Translations under genes and position numbers: made by a program
Origin: Mycobacterium arosiense ATCC BAA-1401 = DSM 45069
Lineage (GTDB): Bacteria > Actinomycetota > Actinomycetes > Mycobacteriales > Mycobacteriaceae
DNA: 64,000 nucleotides
Assembly (NCBI RefSeq): GCF_002086125.1
Contig: NZ_MVHG01000014.1
Location: forward strand, 1-64,000
Reading direction: 5' to 3'
In this document: positions 1-9,291 of the stretch, piece by piece
How positions within the stretch are numbered: position 1 is the first letter of the stretch
How the letters are laid out: every line of letters begins with the position of its first letter
The notes under the pieces: model-generated
Databases searched by the model: none
What the model saw: only the letters and a program-made list of their open reading frames with translations
Told to the model about the DNA's origin: nothing

Positions 1-2
1 TC

Positions 3-77
3 GCCGTCGTCTACCGCGGCGCAGCAGTCCTACGCGCCATCACCCTCTGGCTACCCCATTTGTCAGACACGCCCTAG
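3..77 (+). CDS. C-terminal fragment of a probable integral membrane protein
   Basis: Frame 3 is open from the window edge to a TAG at 75-77 and encodes 24 residues ending in a basic/hydrophobic segment ([18 protein letters not shown]). This resembles the last helix of the flippase-like/lysylphosphatidylglycerol synthase membrane family, but the fragment is too short to assign. Its stop overlaps the stop of perM on the other strand, so the two genes converge. Confidence 0.35.
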   Translation, partial: AVVYRGAAVLRAITLWLPHLSDTP

Positions 78-1447
78 TCCTCGGAATCTCGCTCGGCCGG
101 GCCACGCTCGGGTTCGCTCGGCGGTGGCGCGTCGTCGGTCACCAACGGGCTGTGTTCGGCGGCGTCCCCCGGAGGTGGATCCAGCACGTCGGCCGGCTCC
201 CCCGAGATCTCCTCCTCGGGCAGCCGATCCGCGTCGACAACGCTCGCGAAGTCGGCCGGTCCTTGGGCCGCCGCGACGGGCGGGGGCGTGACCTTGGGCC
301 GGCGGGGACGGCGGCTGATTCCGCCGGTCATCACCACCGTGATACCGCCGACGACCGCGAACCAGAAGAAGACGCCGAGGAGCAACGCGCCCTGATCGAC
401 GCCGACGTGGCCGAAGTTGCCCAACTGGCCGCTGCCGGCGTACGCGAGCAAGGACATCACCAGCGTGGCGACGATCGCGGCGACCAACAGCTTCGCCGCG
501 GCCGCCACCAACGGCAGCGCCCGCCGGGCGCATTGCTGGCCGACCGCCACGCCGGACGACGCGCCGATGATGAGCAGCCCCACCCACACCGGCCCCAGCG
601 GCGGCCTGGGGACGGCGGCCAGCACCGGCACCGCCGGGATGTCACCACCGAACACGGTGAACGCACTGAAGGTCGCGAATCCGATGTGGGCGCTGGAGCC
701 GACGGCCATCGCCGCGGTGCCCACAATCACGTTGGGCGCGTAGAGCATTGACAGCAGGGTGAGGCTGAACTCGCCGAAGATCGAATCGGTGATGCCGTAG
801 AGCTCCTGCATGGTCGACCAATGCACCACCAGGGACCCGGCCGTCACCAGGCCGGACAGCCCGAGCAACGCCAATACGCCGGCCGAGGCCGCGCGCAGGG
901 AATCTCCCATCCAGAACGGCAGCGACGCCGCCGCCAGCGCGCGCGGCCCCACCCGGGACCACACACCGATCCCGGCGCCGGTGGCATGCACCGCGAGCAC
1001 GCTGAGAAACGCGCGCAGCGCGCTGGGCGTCTGCAGCTCGGTGATCACCGAGGACGCGTCGTGGATGACAGCCAGCGCGATCGCCGTCATGAACAACGGA
1101 CCGCCCAGCGCCGAGGCGACAACCCAGCGAACGACCAGCCACGACGAGTAGGGCGTGGTCGCCCGAGCCGTGCTGCGCGCGGTGGCCCAGACCATCAGCA
1201 GGACCGGCAGCAGCGGCATCACACCCAGCACGCGGCCACCGATCGAGACCGGTACCTGGTGCACGCCCAGCCACATGCTGGCGATGGCGCCCAACGCGCC
1301 GGTCATGTCACTGTTGGCGATCAACAACTGGATCAGCGTGACCGCGGCGATGATGACCAACGCCACCCCGGCCGGGGCGAACGCGACCCTGACGAGGTCA
1401 CGCGCCTGGCGAGCGCCTGCTGCCCGGTTGTCCTCCACCCGTGTCAC
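74..1447 (-). CDS. perM: Cell division membrane protein PerM (DUF6350 family)
   Basis: The 457-residue protein begins [19 protein letters not shown], close in sequence and length to M. tuberculosis Rv0955 (PerM), which stabilises the divisome protein FtsB and is needed for persistence. Many hydrophobic stretches between about residues 25 and 380 indicate a polytopic membrane protein. A proline- and acid-rich cytoplasmic tail covers about the last 75 residues. It lies beside the Rv0954-like divisome gene on the same strand, 38 bases downstream of its stop, so the two probably form one unit. The ATG at 1447 matches the known N-terminus. Confidence 0.85.
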   Translation of the reverse strand: MTRVEDNRAAGARQARDLVRVAFAPAGVALVIIAAVTLIQLLIANSDMTGALGAIASMWLGVHQVPVSIGGRVLGVMPLLPVLLMVWATARSTARATTPYSSWLVVRWVVASALGGPLFMTAIALAVIHDASSVITELQTPSALRAFLSVLAVHATGAGIGVWSRVGPRALAAASLPFWMGDSLRAASAGVLALLGLSGLVTAGSLVVHWSTMQELYGITDSIFGEFSLTLLSMLYAPNVIVGTAAMAVGSSAHIGFATFSAFTVFGGDIPAVPVLAAVPRPPLGPVWVGLLIIGASSGVAVGQQCARRALPLVAAAAKLLVAAIVATLVMSLLAYAGSGQLGNFGHVGVDQGALLLGVFFWFAVVGGITVVMTGGISRRPRRPKVTPPPVAAAQGPADFASVVDADRLPEEEISGEPADVLDPPPGDAAEHSPLVTDDAPPPSEPERGPAERDSED

Positions 1448-1485
1448 TCTGGGGCACGTCCCCGACTAGGCGCGACAGCCCACGG

Positions 1486-2385
1486 TTAGGAGGGCGCTGG
1501 CCCAGACGGTGACTGCTGCTCGTGGCCCGCCTGCTGGCTCCCGCCTTGCTCGGAGAAGTTCGTCGTCGCCGAAGAGTCCGATCCGCCGACGTTCGGCGGC
1601 GGGCTGAAGCTGGGGAAGCCGGTCGGCGGCGTGGACGGGCCCTGCTGTTGCCCGGACGGCTGCGGTCCCGACTGCGGCGACGGCTGAGCGCCGAAACCCC
1701 CGGTCGGCACGCCACTTTGGGTGGGCGCCGCGCTCGGCGAGTAGCCACCGTACTGCGAACCGTATCCCTGCGGCGACTGCTGCTGCCCACCGTGCTGCTG
1801 GCCCCCCGGCTGCTGACCGTAGTAGGGCTGCTGTCCGTACTGGCCGTATTGCCCGTACTGGCCGTACTGCGCGTACGGGTCGTACTTGGGCCGCGGCGCC
1901 GGCGCGGTGATCACGCCGGAGTCCAGCAGGACCACGACGACGGCGGCGATTGCCTGGAGCACGACGGCCGCGACCAGCGGCCACATCGCCCAGCCGATCG
2001 CGAACCCGGCGGGCAGGTTGATCGTCTCGGTGATGGCGAGCAGCGCACCCAGCGCCGCGATGACCGCGACCACTCCCGTGTAGTTCCTGGCCTTGGGCAG
2101 CAGGCCGAGGCCGGCGAGCAGCGCCGCCAGCACGGCAACCACGACCGCGGTGCCGGCGTCACCGGCGCGGCCACCGATGCCCGGGCCGATGTCGGCGCCG
2201 ATGGTGAAGGTGGGGCCGAAGTTCAGGAGGTAGGCGGCCAGGCCGAGGACCACCACCGCGATGTTCAGGTAGAACGGCAGCTTGCTCGTTCCGTCGTCGT
2301 CCTTGGCGAAGGACGGTGTGCCGCCCGCATAGGCGCCGCCGGGTTGCGCCGGCGGATAGCCCGGGCTTCCGGGAGAGTAGGTCAT
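1486..2385 (-). CDS. Rv0954-like membrane protein (34 kDa antigen homologue, DUF5336)
   Basis: The 299-residue protein starts [17 protein letters not shown]. The ATG at 2385 is preceded by GGAGGAG at good spacing, so the reading frame upstream of it is not part of the gene. About four hydrophobic segments lie between residues 35 and 165, followed by a long Gln/Gly/Tyr/Pro-rich tail with repeated [11 protein letters not shown]-type units. Rv0954 is reported as a member of the mycobacterial division complex, which fits the neighbouring perM. The low-complexity tail is probably disordered and may mediate assembly at the septum. Confidence 0.8.
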   Translation of the reverse strand: MTYSPGSPGYPPAQPGGAYAGGTPSFAKDDDGTSKLPFYLNIAVVVLGLAAYLLNFGPTFTIGADIGPGIGGRAGDAGTAVVVAVLAALLAGLGLLPKARNYTGVVAVIAALGALLAITETINLPAGFAIGWAMWPLVAAVVLQAIAAVVVVLLDSGVITAPAPRPKYDPYAQYGQYGQYGQYGQQPYYGQQPGGQQHGGQQQSPQGYGSQYGGYSPSAAPTQSGVPTGGFGAQPSPQSGPQPSGQQQGPSTPPTGFPSFSPPPNVGGSDSSATTNFSEQGGSQQAGHEQQSPSGPAPS

Positions 2386-2616
2386 GGCTCCTCCTGTTGC
2401 TTCCAGTGCCTTGAACTGCCTAGCGGTCGCCACGGTTGCAGTGCAACGCTGTGCTTCCAGGCGCCTCGCTGCGTTAGCGACGCGGTCGATCACCCACGCT
2501 AGCGCACGTGCCGTAACCCGTGCCGCTGCCACCGGCTTGGACGGCTACGCCCGCACCGGCAGGCCCGCGAGCCGCTCGCGAGACGGGCCGTGCCACGACG
2601 GCTTGCTCAGCGGAGG

Positions 2617-2630
2617 TAGAACACGTTCTA
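2617..2630 (+). promoter_or_regulatory. Candidate KstR operator
   Basis: TAGAACACGTTCTA is a perfect inverted repeat (arms TAGAAC/GTTCTA) and fits the KstR consensus TNNAACNNGTTNNA. It ends 9 bases before the start of the downstream F420-type oxidoreductase gene. A second copy identical over 14 bases lies before another gene of the same class at 20089-20102. KstR represses sterol and lipid catabolism genes, so this gene is probably de-repressed on cholesterol-type substrates. Confidence 0.7.
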
Positions 2631-2639
2631 ATTCTCAGC

Positions 2640-3488
2640 ATGGATTACGGGCTTGTGCTTTTTACCAGCGATCGTGGCATCTCCCCGGCGAAGGCCGCGA
2701 AGCTCGCCGACGATCACGGCTTTCAGACCTTCTACGTGCCAGAACACACCCACATTCCGGTGAAGCGCGAGGCGGCTCACCCCACCACCGGGGACGAATC
2801 GCTGCCCGACGATCGATACATGCGGACACTAGACCCCTGGGTGAGCCTGGGCGCGGCGTGCGCGGTCACCTCGCGGGTGCGGCTGTCCACCGCGGTGGCC
2901 CTCCCGGTCGAACACGACCCGATCACGTTGGCGAAAAGTATTGCCACCCTTGACCACCTATCCGGCGGACGGGTGAGCCTGGGCGTCGGGTTCGGCTGGA
3001 ACACCGACGAACTCGCCGACCACAACGTTCCGCCGGGCCGGCGCCGCACCATGTTGCGCGAGTACCTCGAAGCGATGCGCGCGCTGTGGACCGAGGAAGA
3101 AGCCTCCTATGACGGCGAGTTCGTCAAGTTCGGTCCCAGCTGGGCCTGGCCCAAGCCCGTGCAACCGCACATCCCGGTGTTGGTCGGCGCGGCGGGCACC
3201 GAGAAGAACTTCAAGTGGATCGCGCGCAGCGCGGACGGCTGGATCACCACTCCGCGCGACTTCGACATCGACGAGCGGGTCAAGCTGCTGCAAGACACCT
3301 GGGCGGCCGCGGGCCGCGACGGCGCGCCCCAGGTCGTGGCGCTGGACTTCAAGCCGGTGCCCGAGAAGCTGGCCAAGTGGGCCGAGCTCGGGGTGACCGA
3401 GGTGCTGTTCGGGCTGCCGGACAAGTCCGAGGACGAGGTCGCCGCCTACGTCGAGCGTCTGGCCGGCAAGCTCGCCGCCCTGGTCTGA
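2640..3488 (+). CDS. LLM-class F420-dependent oxidoreductase (Rv0953c homologue)
   Basis: The 282-residue protein has the luciferase-like monooxygenase fold and matches Rv0953c in length. It opens MDYGLVLFTSDRG, has the EHTHIPVKRE segment near residue 37, and SLGVGFGWNTDE around residue 115. The family uses F420 (or flavin) to oxidise or reduce alcohols, ketones or related lipids. The ATG at 2640 is chosen by homology; an in-frame start at 2520 would run through the operator. A KstR-type site directly upstream suggests a role in sterol or lipid breakdown. There is no strong Shine-Dalgarno sequence, so a short-leader transcript is possible. Confidence 0.8.
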   Translation: MDYGLVLFTSDRGISPAKAAKLADDHGFQTFYVPEHTHIPVKREAAHPTTGDESLPDDRYMRTLDPWVSLGAACAVTSRVRLSTAVALPVEHDPITLAKSIATLDHLSGGRVSLGVGFGWNTDELADHNVPPGRRRTMLREYLEAMRALWTEEEASYDGEFVKFGPSWAWPKPVQPHIPVLVGAAGTEKNFKWIARSADGWITTPRDFDIDERVKLLQDTWAAAGRDGAPQVVALDFKPVPEKLAKWAELGVTEVLFGLPDKSEDEVAAYVERLAGKLAALV

Positions 3489-3518
3489 CAACGATCGTCG
3501 TCTCGTCGTCCCGGGACA

Positions 3519-3559
3519 TAAACCACGGCGCCCGACGACGGTGTCGTCTGCGTGGTTTA
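3519..3559. terminator. Hairpin between converging genes
   Basis: TAAACCACG (3519-3527) pairs perfectly with CGTGGTTTA (3551-3559) around a 23-base loop. It lies in the 94-base gap between the F420-type gene and the thiolase-like gene, which converge. The A/T-rich outer ends on both sides fit a bidirectional terminator, but there is no long T tract. Confidence 0.5.
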
Positions 3560-3582
3560 AGTGTCGTGCACGGACCGCGGCG

Positions 3583-5109
3583 TCAGGCCGGCGCGGCCCG
3601 GTTGCCCTTCTCGGTCGGCCGGACCATGATCGACGCGCCGAGCGGCTCGCCGCCGCTGAGCACACCGACCAGGTCGGGATCCTCGGTCAAAGCCAGGAAG
3701 CGGCTACCGTCCTCGTCGAGGCGGCCGACGATGATGCCCGTGCGCACCGGCCAGTCGTAGCGCACGGTGTAGGTCTCGATGGTTCCCCGACCGTCGGCCT
3801 TGACGGTGACCGGCACCTTGGGACGGGCGGCGACCTCGGCGCGCAGAGCGGCGCTGTTGTCGGGCTTCCACTGCACCGGCGTGGTCGAGTACACCCCGAC
3901 GGAGTACTTGCTCATGATCCCGCCGTTGGCCGCGACCAGACCGAATTGTCCTGGCAGATCCCGCATTTCGCTGACGGTCTCGGCGATGCCGTGCAGCGAG
4001 TAGTTGTTGCCCGGTCCCCCGAAATACGGCAGGCCGCCGGTGAGCGTCAGGCCGCGCGGATCGTCGGTGGCCAGCCGAGTTCCGTCACAGAAGTTGAACA
4101 CCGGCACCGGGAAGCAGCTGTAGAGATCGAAGGTCGAGACGTCGTCGATGCCGATACCGGCCCCGCCGAGTGCCTCCCGGACCGCCAGCACGGAGGCCGA
4201 GTTGTACGTCAGGTCGACGCGGTCCAACAGCGGCTGGTCCACCATGTCGGCGTGGCCGTGCAGATACACCCAACGCTCCTCGGGCAGGCCGAGCCGGCGG
4301 GCCGCGGCCACCGACATCAGCAGCGCGGCCGCACCCTGGTTCACCTGGTCCCGGGCCACCAGCAGCCGCGGGTACGGATCACAGATCATCCGATTGGACG
4401 CGGTCACGGTGATGAGCTCCTCGACGCTGCGCTCCACCGGGGAGGACGCGAACGGGTTTTTCGCCGCCACCTTGGTGAACGGAGCGAACAGCTCACCCAT
4501 CTGGCGCCGATAGTCGGCAACGCTCAAGCCCAGCCGGCCCCGGCGAGCGTTCTCCAGCAGCCCGTACTGGGCCGGCGCTCCGATCAGCCCATGCGCCACG
4601 GTGTAGTCGTCGAACAGGCCTTCGTAGCCCAGGCCACGGTCCTCGAGTGGACCCTCGACCGTCTCGGAATGATCCGGCTTATCCCGGTCGGCGAAATACC
4701 GGATGCTCGAGGTGTTTTCGGAGCCGAAGATCAGCACCACCTGTGCTGCACCGGAGGCGATGACGCCGGCGAACTCGGTAACCAGATGCTGAGGGCCCTG
4801 GCCACCGATGGGCTCGAGTATCGCGCGGGCCGGCGCCGCACCGATGCGCTTGGCCACCGACCGTGGGTAGTTGCTCGACTTGCCCATCGGCGCGGGTGTG
4901 CGCCCGGAGATCTCGAATTGCCGGGTCGCGGCGACGGTGTCGATGGCCGCGGCAACGGCGGTGACGTCGCCCCCGGCATCATGCAGGGCGGCCTCGGCGG
5001 CCGCCGTCGCCAATTCCACCGACGACAGGCCGCGGTAGCCCGAGTCCTCGATGCGCTCGGTGAACTGCCCCACCCCGACGATGACAGGGGTGTTCGGGTC
5101 GAGATTCAT
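3583..5109 (-). CDS. Thiolase-like acetyl-CoA acetyltransferase
   Basis: The 508-residue protein starts MNLDPNTPVIVGVGQ at 5109; a TTG 36 bases upstream is less likely. It has the N-terminal thiolase strand pattern, ILEPIGGQGPQHLV near residue 95 where classical thiolases carry the nucleophilic Cys, and DLYSCFPVPV near residue 325. The missing first Cys and the YSCFP signature place it with the SCP-x/thiolase-like group rather than classical FadA thiolases. It is longer than usual (about 400) because of a C-terminal OB-like extension. Likely role: thiolytic or condensing step on acyl-CoA, substrate unknown. It lies directly downstream of sucD on the same strand. Confidence 0.7.
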   Translation of the reverse strand: MNLDPNTPVIVGVGQFTERIEDSGYRGLSSVELATAAAEAALHDAGGDVTAVAAAIDTVAATRQFEISGRTPAPMGKSSNYPRSVAKRIGAAPARAILEPIGGQGPQHLVTEFAGVIASGAAQVVLIFGSENTSSIRYFADRDKPDHSETVEGPLEDRGLGYEGLFDDYTVAHGLIGAPAQYGLLENARRGRLGLSVADYRRQMGELFAPFTKVAAKNPFASSPVERSVEELITVTASNRMICDPYPRLLVARDQVNQGAAALLMSVAAARRLGLPEERWVYLHGHADMVDQPLLDRVDLTYNSASVLAVREALGGAGIGIDDVSTFDLYSCFPVPVFNFCDGTRLATDDPRGLTLTGGLPYFGGPGNNYSLHGIAETVSEMRDLPGQFGLVAANGGIMSKYSVGVYSTTPVQWKPDNSAALRAEVAARPKVPVTVKADGRGTIETYTVRYDWPVRTGIIVGRLDEDGSRFLALTEDPDLVGVLSGGEPLGASIMVRPTEKGNRAAPA

Positions 5110-5182
5110 AGACCCACTATCTACCGAGGGTCGAGCCCCAGCCAAATCCGGCCCCTCGCAGGGTTTTCATGGTGGCGACCCG

Positions 5183-5209
5183 TCCCCCGCGAGCGGGAGG
5201 TGCCCCCGC
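5183..5209. repeat. Dispersed GC-rich palindromic repeat, copy 1
   Basis: A 27-base sequence beginning TCCCCCGCGAGCGGGAGG is repeated with a single mismatch at 33808-33834. Its first half forms a short hairpin (CCCCCGC/GCGGGAG). This copy lies between the thiolase-like gene and sucD. Both copies are intergenic, as expected for a small dispersed repeat of the REP type. Confidence 0.6.
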
Positions 5210-5216
5210 CGCCCGG

Positions 5217-6119
5217 CTACACGCTTTGCAGGATCTCCCGCGCCAGCGCGGCGGTCTCCGACGGTGTCTTGCCGACCTTGACGCCGGCCGCCTCCAGGGC
5301 CTCCTTCTTGGCGGCCGCGGTGCCCGACGAGCCCGACACGATGGCGCCCGCGTGGCCCATCGTCTTGCCCTCCGGCGCGGTGAATCCCGCGACGTAGCCG
5401 ACGACCGGCTTGGACACGTTGGCCTTGATGTAGTCGGCCGCCCGCTCCTCGGCGTCGCCGCCGATCTCACCGATCATCACGATGACCTTCGTGTCGGGGT
5501 CCTTCTCGAAGGCCTCGATGGCGTCGATGTGCGTCGTCCCGATCACCGGGTCACCGCCGATGCCGATCGAGGTGGAGAAGCCGAAATCGCGCAGCTCGTA
5601 CATCATCTGGTAGGTCAGCGTGCCGGACTTGGAGACCAGGCCGACGGGACCGGCTCCGCTGATGTTCGCCGGGGTGATGCCGGCCAGGGCCTCACCCGGC
5701 GTGATGATGCCCGGGCAGTTCGGCCCGATGATGCGGGTCTTCTGCCCTTTCTCGACGTTGTACGCCCACGCATAGGCGCTGTCCTGCACCGGAATTCCCT
5801 CGGTGATGACGACCAGCAGGGGGATCTCGGCGTCGATCGCCTCGATGATCGCGTCTTTGGCGAACTTCGGCGGCACGAACACGACCGACACGTTGGCGCC
5901 GGTCTCCTTGATCGCCTCCGCGAGGGTGCCGAACACGGGGAGCTCGACGTCCTTGCCTTTCGCGTCCACGTGCGACACCGTGGTGCCCGCCTTGCGCGCA
6001 TTCACGCCACCCACCACCTGGGTGCCGGCTTTGAGCATGAGCGCGGTGTGCTTGGTGCCCTCACCGCCGGTGATGCCCTGGACGATGACCTTGGAATCTG
6101 CGTTCAGGAAAATAGACAT
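5217..6119 (-). CDS. sucD: Succinate-CoA ligase (ADP-forming) alpha subunit
   Basis: The 300-residue protein is the usual length for SucD. It has the N-terminal CoA-binding Rossmann domain ([12 protein letters not shown] near residue 15) and the phosphohistidine loop [13 protein letters not shown] near residue 250, whose His is phosphorylated in the reaction succinyl-CoA + ADP + Pi to succinate + ATP + CoA. It is encoded 13 bases downstream of sucC on the same strand, so the two subunits are co-transcribed. The ATG at 6119 is preceded by AAGGAGAGATGACCC. Confidence 0.95.
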   Translation of the reverse strand: MSIFLNADSKVIVQGITGGEGTKHTALMLKAGTQVVGGVNARKAGTTVSHVDAKGKDVELPVFGTLAEAIKETGANVSVVFVPPKFAKDAIIEAIDAEIPLLVVITEGIPVQDSAYAWAYNVEKGQKTRIIGPNCPGIITPGEALAGITPANISGAGPVGLVSKSGTLTYQMMYELRDFGFSTSIGIGGDPVIGTTHIDAIEAFEKDPDTKVIVMIGEIGGDAEERAADYIKANVSKPVVGYVAGFTAPEGKTMGHAGAIVSGSSGTAAAKKEALEAAGVKVGKTPSETAALAREILQSV

Positions 6120-6132
6120 GGGTCATCTCTCC

Positions 6133-7299
6133 TTAAGACTCGTTCGCCAGCTCGGCGGCTTTGTCGGCACCGGCATCCATGGTCTCGGCCTGGATCACCA
6201 GCGGGTGGTTGGCTTGCGCGAGGATTTGGCGGCCCTGGTCGACGTTGTTGCCGTCGAGCCGGACCACGAGCGGCTTGTTGGCCTCGTCGCCGAGCATGTT
6301 CAGCGCGGTCACGATGCCGTTGGCGACGGCGTCGCAGGACGTGATGCCGCCGAAGACATTGACGAACACGCTCTTGACTTGCTTGTCGTTGAGGATGACG
6401 TCCAGGCCCGCGGCCATCACCTCGGCCGACGCGCCGCCGCCGATGTCGAGGAAGTTGGCCGGCTTGACCCCGCCGTGCTTCTCACCGGCGTAGGCCACGA
6501 CGTCGAGCGTCGACATGACCAGGCCCGCGCCGTTGCCGATGATGCCGACCTGGCCGTCCAGCTTGACGTAGTTGAGGTCGTGCTCCTTGGCCTTGAGCTC
6601 CAGCGGGTCGGTGGCGTCGCGATCCTCGAACTCGGCGTGACCGGGCTGACGGAAGTCGGCGTTGGCGTCCAGGGTGACCTTGCCGTCCAGCGCCAGGATC
6701 TGGTCGTCCGGGGTCCGCACCAGCGGGTTGACCTCGACCAGCGTCGCGTCCTCGGCGACGAACAGCTCCCACAATTTCTGGATGGTCACCGCGGCGGCGT
6801 CCAGCACCTCGGCGGGCAGGTGGCCCTGCTTGGCGATGGAACGCGCGGTCGCCAGGTCGACACCCTTGACGGCGTCCACCGGGACCTTGGCCAGCCGCTC
6901 CGGCTTAGTGGCGGCCACTTCCTCGATTTCCATGCCGCCCTCGACCGAGCACATGGCCAGGTAGGTGCGGTTGGCGCGGTCGAGCAGGAAGGAGATGTAG
7001 TACTCCTCGGCGATGTCGCTGGCCTCGGCGACCAGGAGCTTCTTCACCACGTGGCCCTTGATGTCGAGGCCGAGGATGTTATTGGCGTGCTCGTAGGCGT
7101 CCTCGGGCGTCGCCGCGTACTTGACGCCACCCGCCTTGCCGCGCCCGCCGACCTTGACCTGCGCTTTGACCATCACCGGGCGACCGATTTCGGTGGCGAT
7201 CTCCCGAGCGCCCTCGGCGGTGTCGGTCACGCGTCCCGGCGTAGTCGGTACCTTGTGCTTGGCGAACAATTCTTTTGCTTGATACTCGAAAAGGTCCAT
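6133..7299 (-). CDS. sucC: Succinate-CoA ligase (ADP-forming) beta subunit
   Basis: The 388-residue protein starts [18 protein letters not shown]. It has an ATP-grasp nucleotide-binding domain ([17 protein letters not shown] near residue 43) and the C-terminal CoA-ligase domain with [10 protein letters not shown] near residue 320. With sucD it forms the TCA-cycle succinyl-CoA synthetase. The ATG at 7299 is supported by family alignment and an upstream AGAGAG; the frame stays open a further 43 codons without a recognisable start. A CRP-type site sits upstream in the divergent gap with the M23 peptidase gene. Confidence 0.95.
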   Translation of the reverse strand: MDLFEYQAKELFAKHKVPTTPGRVTDTAEGAREIATEIGRPVMVKAQVKVGGRGKAGGVKYAATPEDAYEHANNILGLDIKGHVVKKLLVAEASDIAEEYYISFLLDRANRTYLAMCSVEGGMEIEEVAATKPERLAKVPVDAVKGVDLATARSIAKQGHLPAEVLDAAAVTIQKLWELFVAEDATLVEVNPLVRTPDDQILALDGKVTLDANADFRQPGHAEFEDRDATDPLELKAKEHDLNYVKLDGQVGIIGNGAGLVMSTLDVVAYAGEKHGGVKPANFLDIGGGASAEVMAAGLDVILNDKQVKSVFVNVFGGITSCDAVANGIVTALNMLGDEANKPLVVRLDGNNVDQGRQILAQANHPLVIQAETMDAGADKAAELANES

Positions 7300-7456
7300 G
7301 GACTCTCTGTCTTCGCTCGACTCAACTACTAGGCCTCTTGGTGGGCGGTGCCGCACTTGGCAACTCGCACGGACGAACTGTATCCACCCCTCAAAAGCCT
7401 TTGACCGCCGCGTCCTTCGATGTGGCACAGCTCACGGGCTAGGGGTTGACCGTCCG

Positions 7457-7472
7457 CGTGATCCAAATCACA
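7457..7472. promoter_or_regulatory. Candidate CRP (Rv3676-type) binding site
   Basis: CGTGATCCAAATCACA matches TGTGA-N6-TCACA at nine of ten arm positions. It lies in the 248-base divergent region between sucC and the M23 peptidase gene, 158 bases from the sucC start and 75 from the peptidase start. From memory, the orthologous gap in M. tuberculosis is among predicted CRP targets, so this site may link both genes to cAMP signalling. Confidence 0.6.
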
Positions 7473-7547
7473 ATTCCGCCCGGATTCTGCGGCAAGGTTG
7501 CCAGTCCCTCGCGTTAGCGGATACCTTCCTAGGGTCCAGATAACGTT

Positions 7548-8678
7548 ATGGTCACGATACGAGGACATTTCAGGTTGTCCCAGCACCGTTTTGCCCGGTC
7601 TTCTGCCGTAACTGAGGGCGTCGTGAGGGTAGGTCGCGCGGCCGGCGCCCGCTGGGCGGAAGCGCCGCACCGCACCGAGGTAACCGAAATCCTCCCGCTC
7701 GACGGCTTCGATTTTGAGGATTTCGAATTCAGTGACGACGCCGGCGATCTCGGCGACCTGGACTTCAGCAACGATTCGACATTCGACAACGAAGCGCAGG
7801 TGCTGCTGGCGCCCGAGCTCGACGATCTGCACGACGCCGACGATTTGCGCCCGGTATGGCTTGCCGCGCCAGTCACCGAGGTGCTGCCGCGGGTGGTCAT
7901 CGAGCCTCATATCGACCGGCGGCTCGATCGCCCGCACGCCACCGACGTCGTCGGCGCCGCACGCCGGGGTGGGCAGCACCGCAAGCAACCGACCAGCGCG
8001 GCCCGGGGCCGCCTGCTGATCTCGGCGATGGCCGCCGGCGCCGCCGCCGCGGCCGCGCACACGGCCACCAGCCACGCCGACACCCCCAAGACCGACGCGG
8101 TGCTGACCGCGAACGCATCCGCGCTCACCGGCGGCGCGGGCGGCAGCAACACCGTCCGCGGACCCCAGGTGATCGCGGCGGAGCCGGCGGCCACCGCCGC
8201 GCTGCACAACCAGGAACTGGCCAAGGGCGTCGCCTTCGCCAACGATCGCGCTCAGCGCGAGGCCCGATTGTCGCAGCCGCTCTACGTGATGCCGACCAAG
8301 GGCATCTTCACCTCTAACTTCGGCTACCGCTGGGGCGTGCTGCACGCCGGCATCGACCTGGCCAACTCGATCGGCACGCCGATCTACGCGGTGTCCGACG
8401 GCGTCGTCATCGAGGCTGGTCCGGCTGGCGGCTACGGCATGCTGGTCAAGCTGCGCCACGCCGACGGAACGGTCACGCTCTACGGTCACATCAACACCGC
8501 GTTGGTCAGCGTCGGTGAGCGCGTGATGGCCGGCGACCAGATCGCCACCATGGGCAACCGGGGCAATTCCACCGGCCCGCACCTGCATTTCGAGGTCCTG
8601 CAGGGCGGCACCGAGCGGATCGACCCGGTGCCGTGGCTCGCTAAGCGTGGTCTCAGCGTCGGCAACTACGCTGGCTGA
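7548..8678 (+). CDS. M23 (LytM-type) peptidase, Rv0950c homologue
   Basis: The 376-residue protein has an acidic N-terminal region, a hydrophobic stretch near residue 160 (probable membrane anchor), and a C-terminal M23 domain. The domain shows [16 protein letters not shown] near residue 265 (first Zn-ligand His and Asp) and [12 protein letters not shown] near residue 343 (HxH motif), so the catalytic set looks complete. The family cleaves peptidoglycan cross-links; the enzyme is probably anchored outside the membrane. The ATG at 7548 is the first in frame. It is a little longer than Rv0950c, so a later start is possible. A small membrane protein gene begins 2 bases after its stop. Confidence 0.8.
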   Translation: MVTIRGHFRLSQHRFARSSAVTEGVVRVGRAAGARWAEAPHRTEVTEILPLDGFDFEDFEFSDDAGDLGDLDFSNDSTFDNEAQVLLAPELDDLHDADDLRPVWLAAPVTEVLPRVVIEPHIDRRLDRPHATDVVGAARRGGQHRKQPTSAARGRLLISAMAAGAAAAAAHTATSHADTPKTDAVLTANASALTGGAGGSNTVRGPQVIAAEPAATAALHNQELAKGVAFANDRAQREARLSQPLYVMPTKGIFTSNFGYRWGVLHAGIDLANSIGTPIYAVSDGVVIEAGPAGGYGMLVKLRHADGTVTLYGHINTALVSVGERVMAGDQIATMGNRGNSTGPHLHFEVLQGGTERIDPVPWLAKRGLSVGNYAG

Positions 8679-8679
8679 G

Positions 8680-9291
8680 GTGACCGAGCCGAACGAAGAA
8701 CCTTCCGGTCCGCGTCCGCCCGAGCCCCCGCCGGAGCACGAGCCGCCCTCCGACTCACGGACACGGATCATCCGGCGTGCGCCGACCGGGCCCATCCCCA
8801 TTACGCCGGACACCCCGACCACCCATTTCACCCCGCAGCCGCCGCCCTATCGGGCCGGTGCCGGCGCGCGCCGCACGGGTTATGCCGGAGTGCCGACCAT
8901 CGAGCCCACCGATCGGACGGCCGTCGCGGCGTGCGCGGTGAGCATCGTCAGCGGCTGGGCCACGTCGGTGGTGGCGACCGACCTGATCGCCGGTTGGTGG
9001 CGAACCGACCGCCTGTTCTGCGTCGCGGTCGCGTTCCTTGCCCTGGTGTTCGCCGGCACCACGGTGTCGGGCGTGATCTTGCTGCTGCAGCGCCGATCGA
9101 TCAGCCGCTACCTTCTGATGGCCGGCGCGCTCGTCGCCGTCCTCACCTACCTCGGCGTGTTCATCGCCGGGGCGCGGGTCGCGTGGGTTGTGCACCTGCT
9201 GCCCGTGTTGCCGATCGCCACGGTCGTGCTGGTGCTGCTGCCGCAAACGAAACGCTGGCTGGATGCTGACCTTCGCCGAACGTGCGCTTAG
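8680..9291 (+). CDS. Proline-rich membrane protein of unknown function
   Basis: From the GTG at 8680 the protein has 203 residues. A Pro/Glu-rich cytoplasmic-type N-terminus of about 75 residues is followed by four hydrophobic segments between residues 85 and 190. The GTG lies 2 bases after the M23 peptidase stop, which suggests coupled translation and a shared cell-envelope role. An in-frame GTG at 8647 inside the peptidase gene is an alternative. Its 3' end overlaps the uvrD1 stop by 4 bases on the other strand. I do not recognise the family. Confidence 0.6.
   Translation: MTEPNEEPSGPRPPEPPPEHEPPSDSRTRIIRRAPTGPIPITPDTPTTHFTPQPPPYRAGAGARRTGYAGVPTIEPTDRTAVAACAVSIVSGWATSVVATDLIAGWWRTDRLFCVAVAFLALVFAGTTVSGVILLLQRRSISRYLLMAGALVAVLTYLGVFIAGARVAWVVHLLPVLPIATVVLVLLPQTKRWLDADLRRTCA

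Noticed and set aside
1486-2532. 348-residue form of the Rv0954-like protein
   Set aside because: The first 49 residues have no homology, and the ATG at 2385 has GGAGGAG directly upstream.
3541-5397. 618-codon plus-strand ORF
   Set aside because: It is antisense to the thiolase-like gene and the end of sucD; the product is Arg/His/Gln/Asp-rich with no family likeness. It is a by-product of high GC content.
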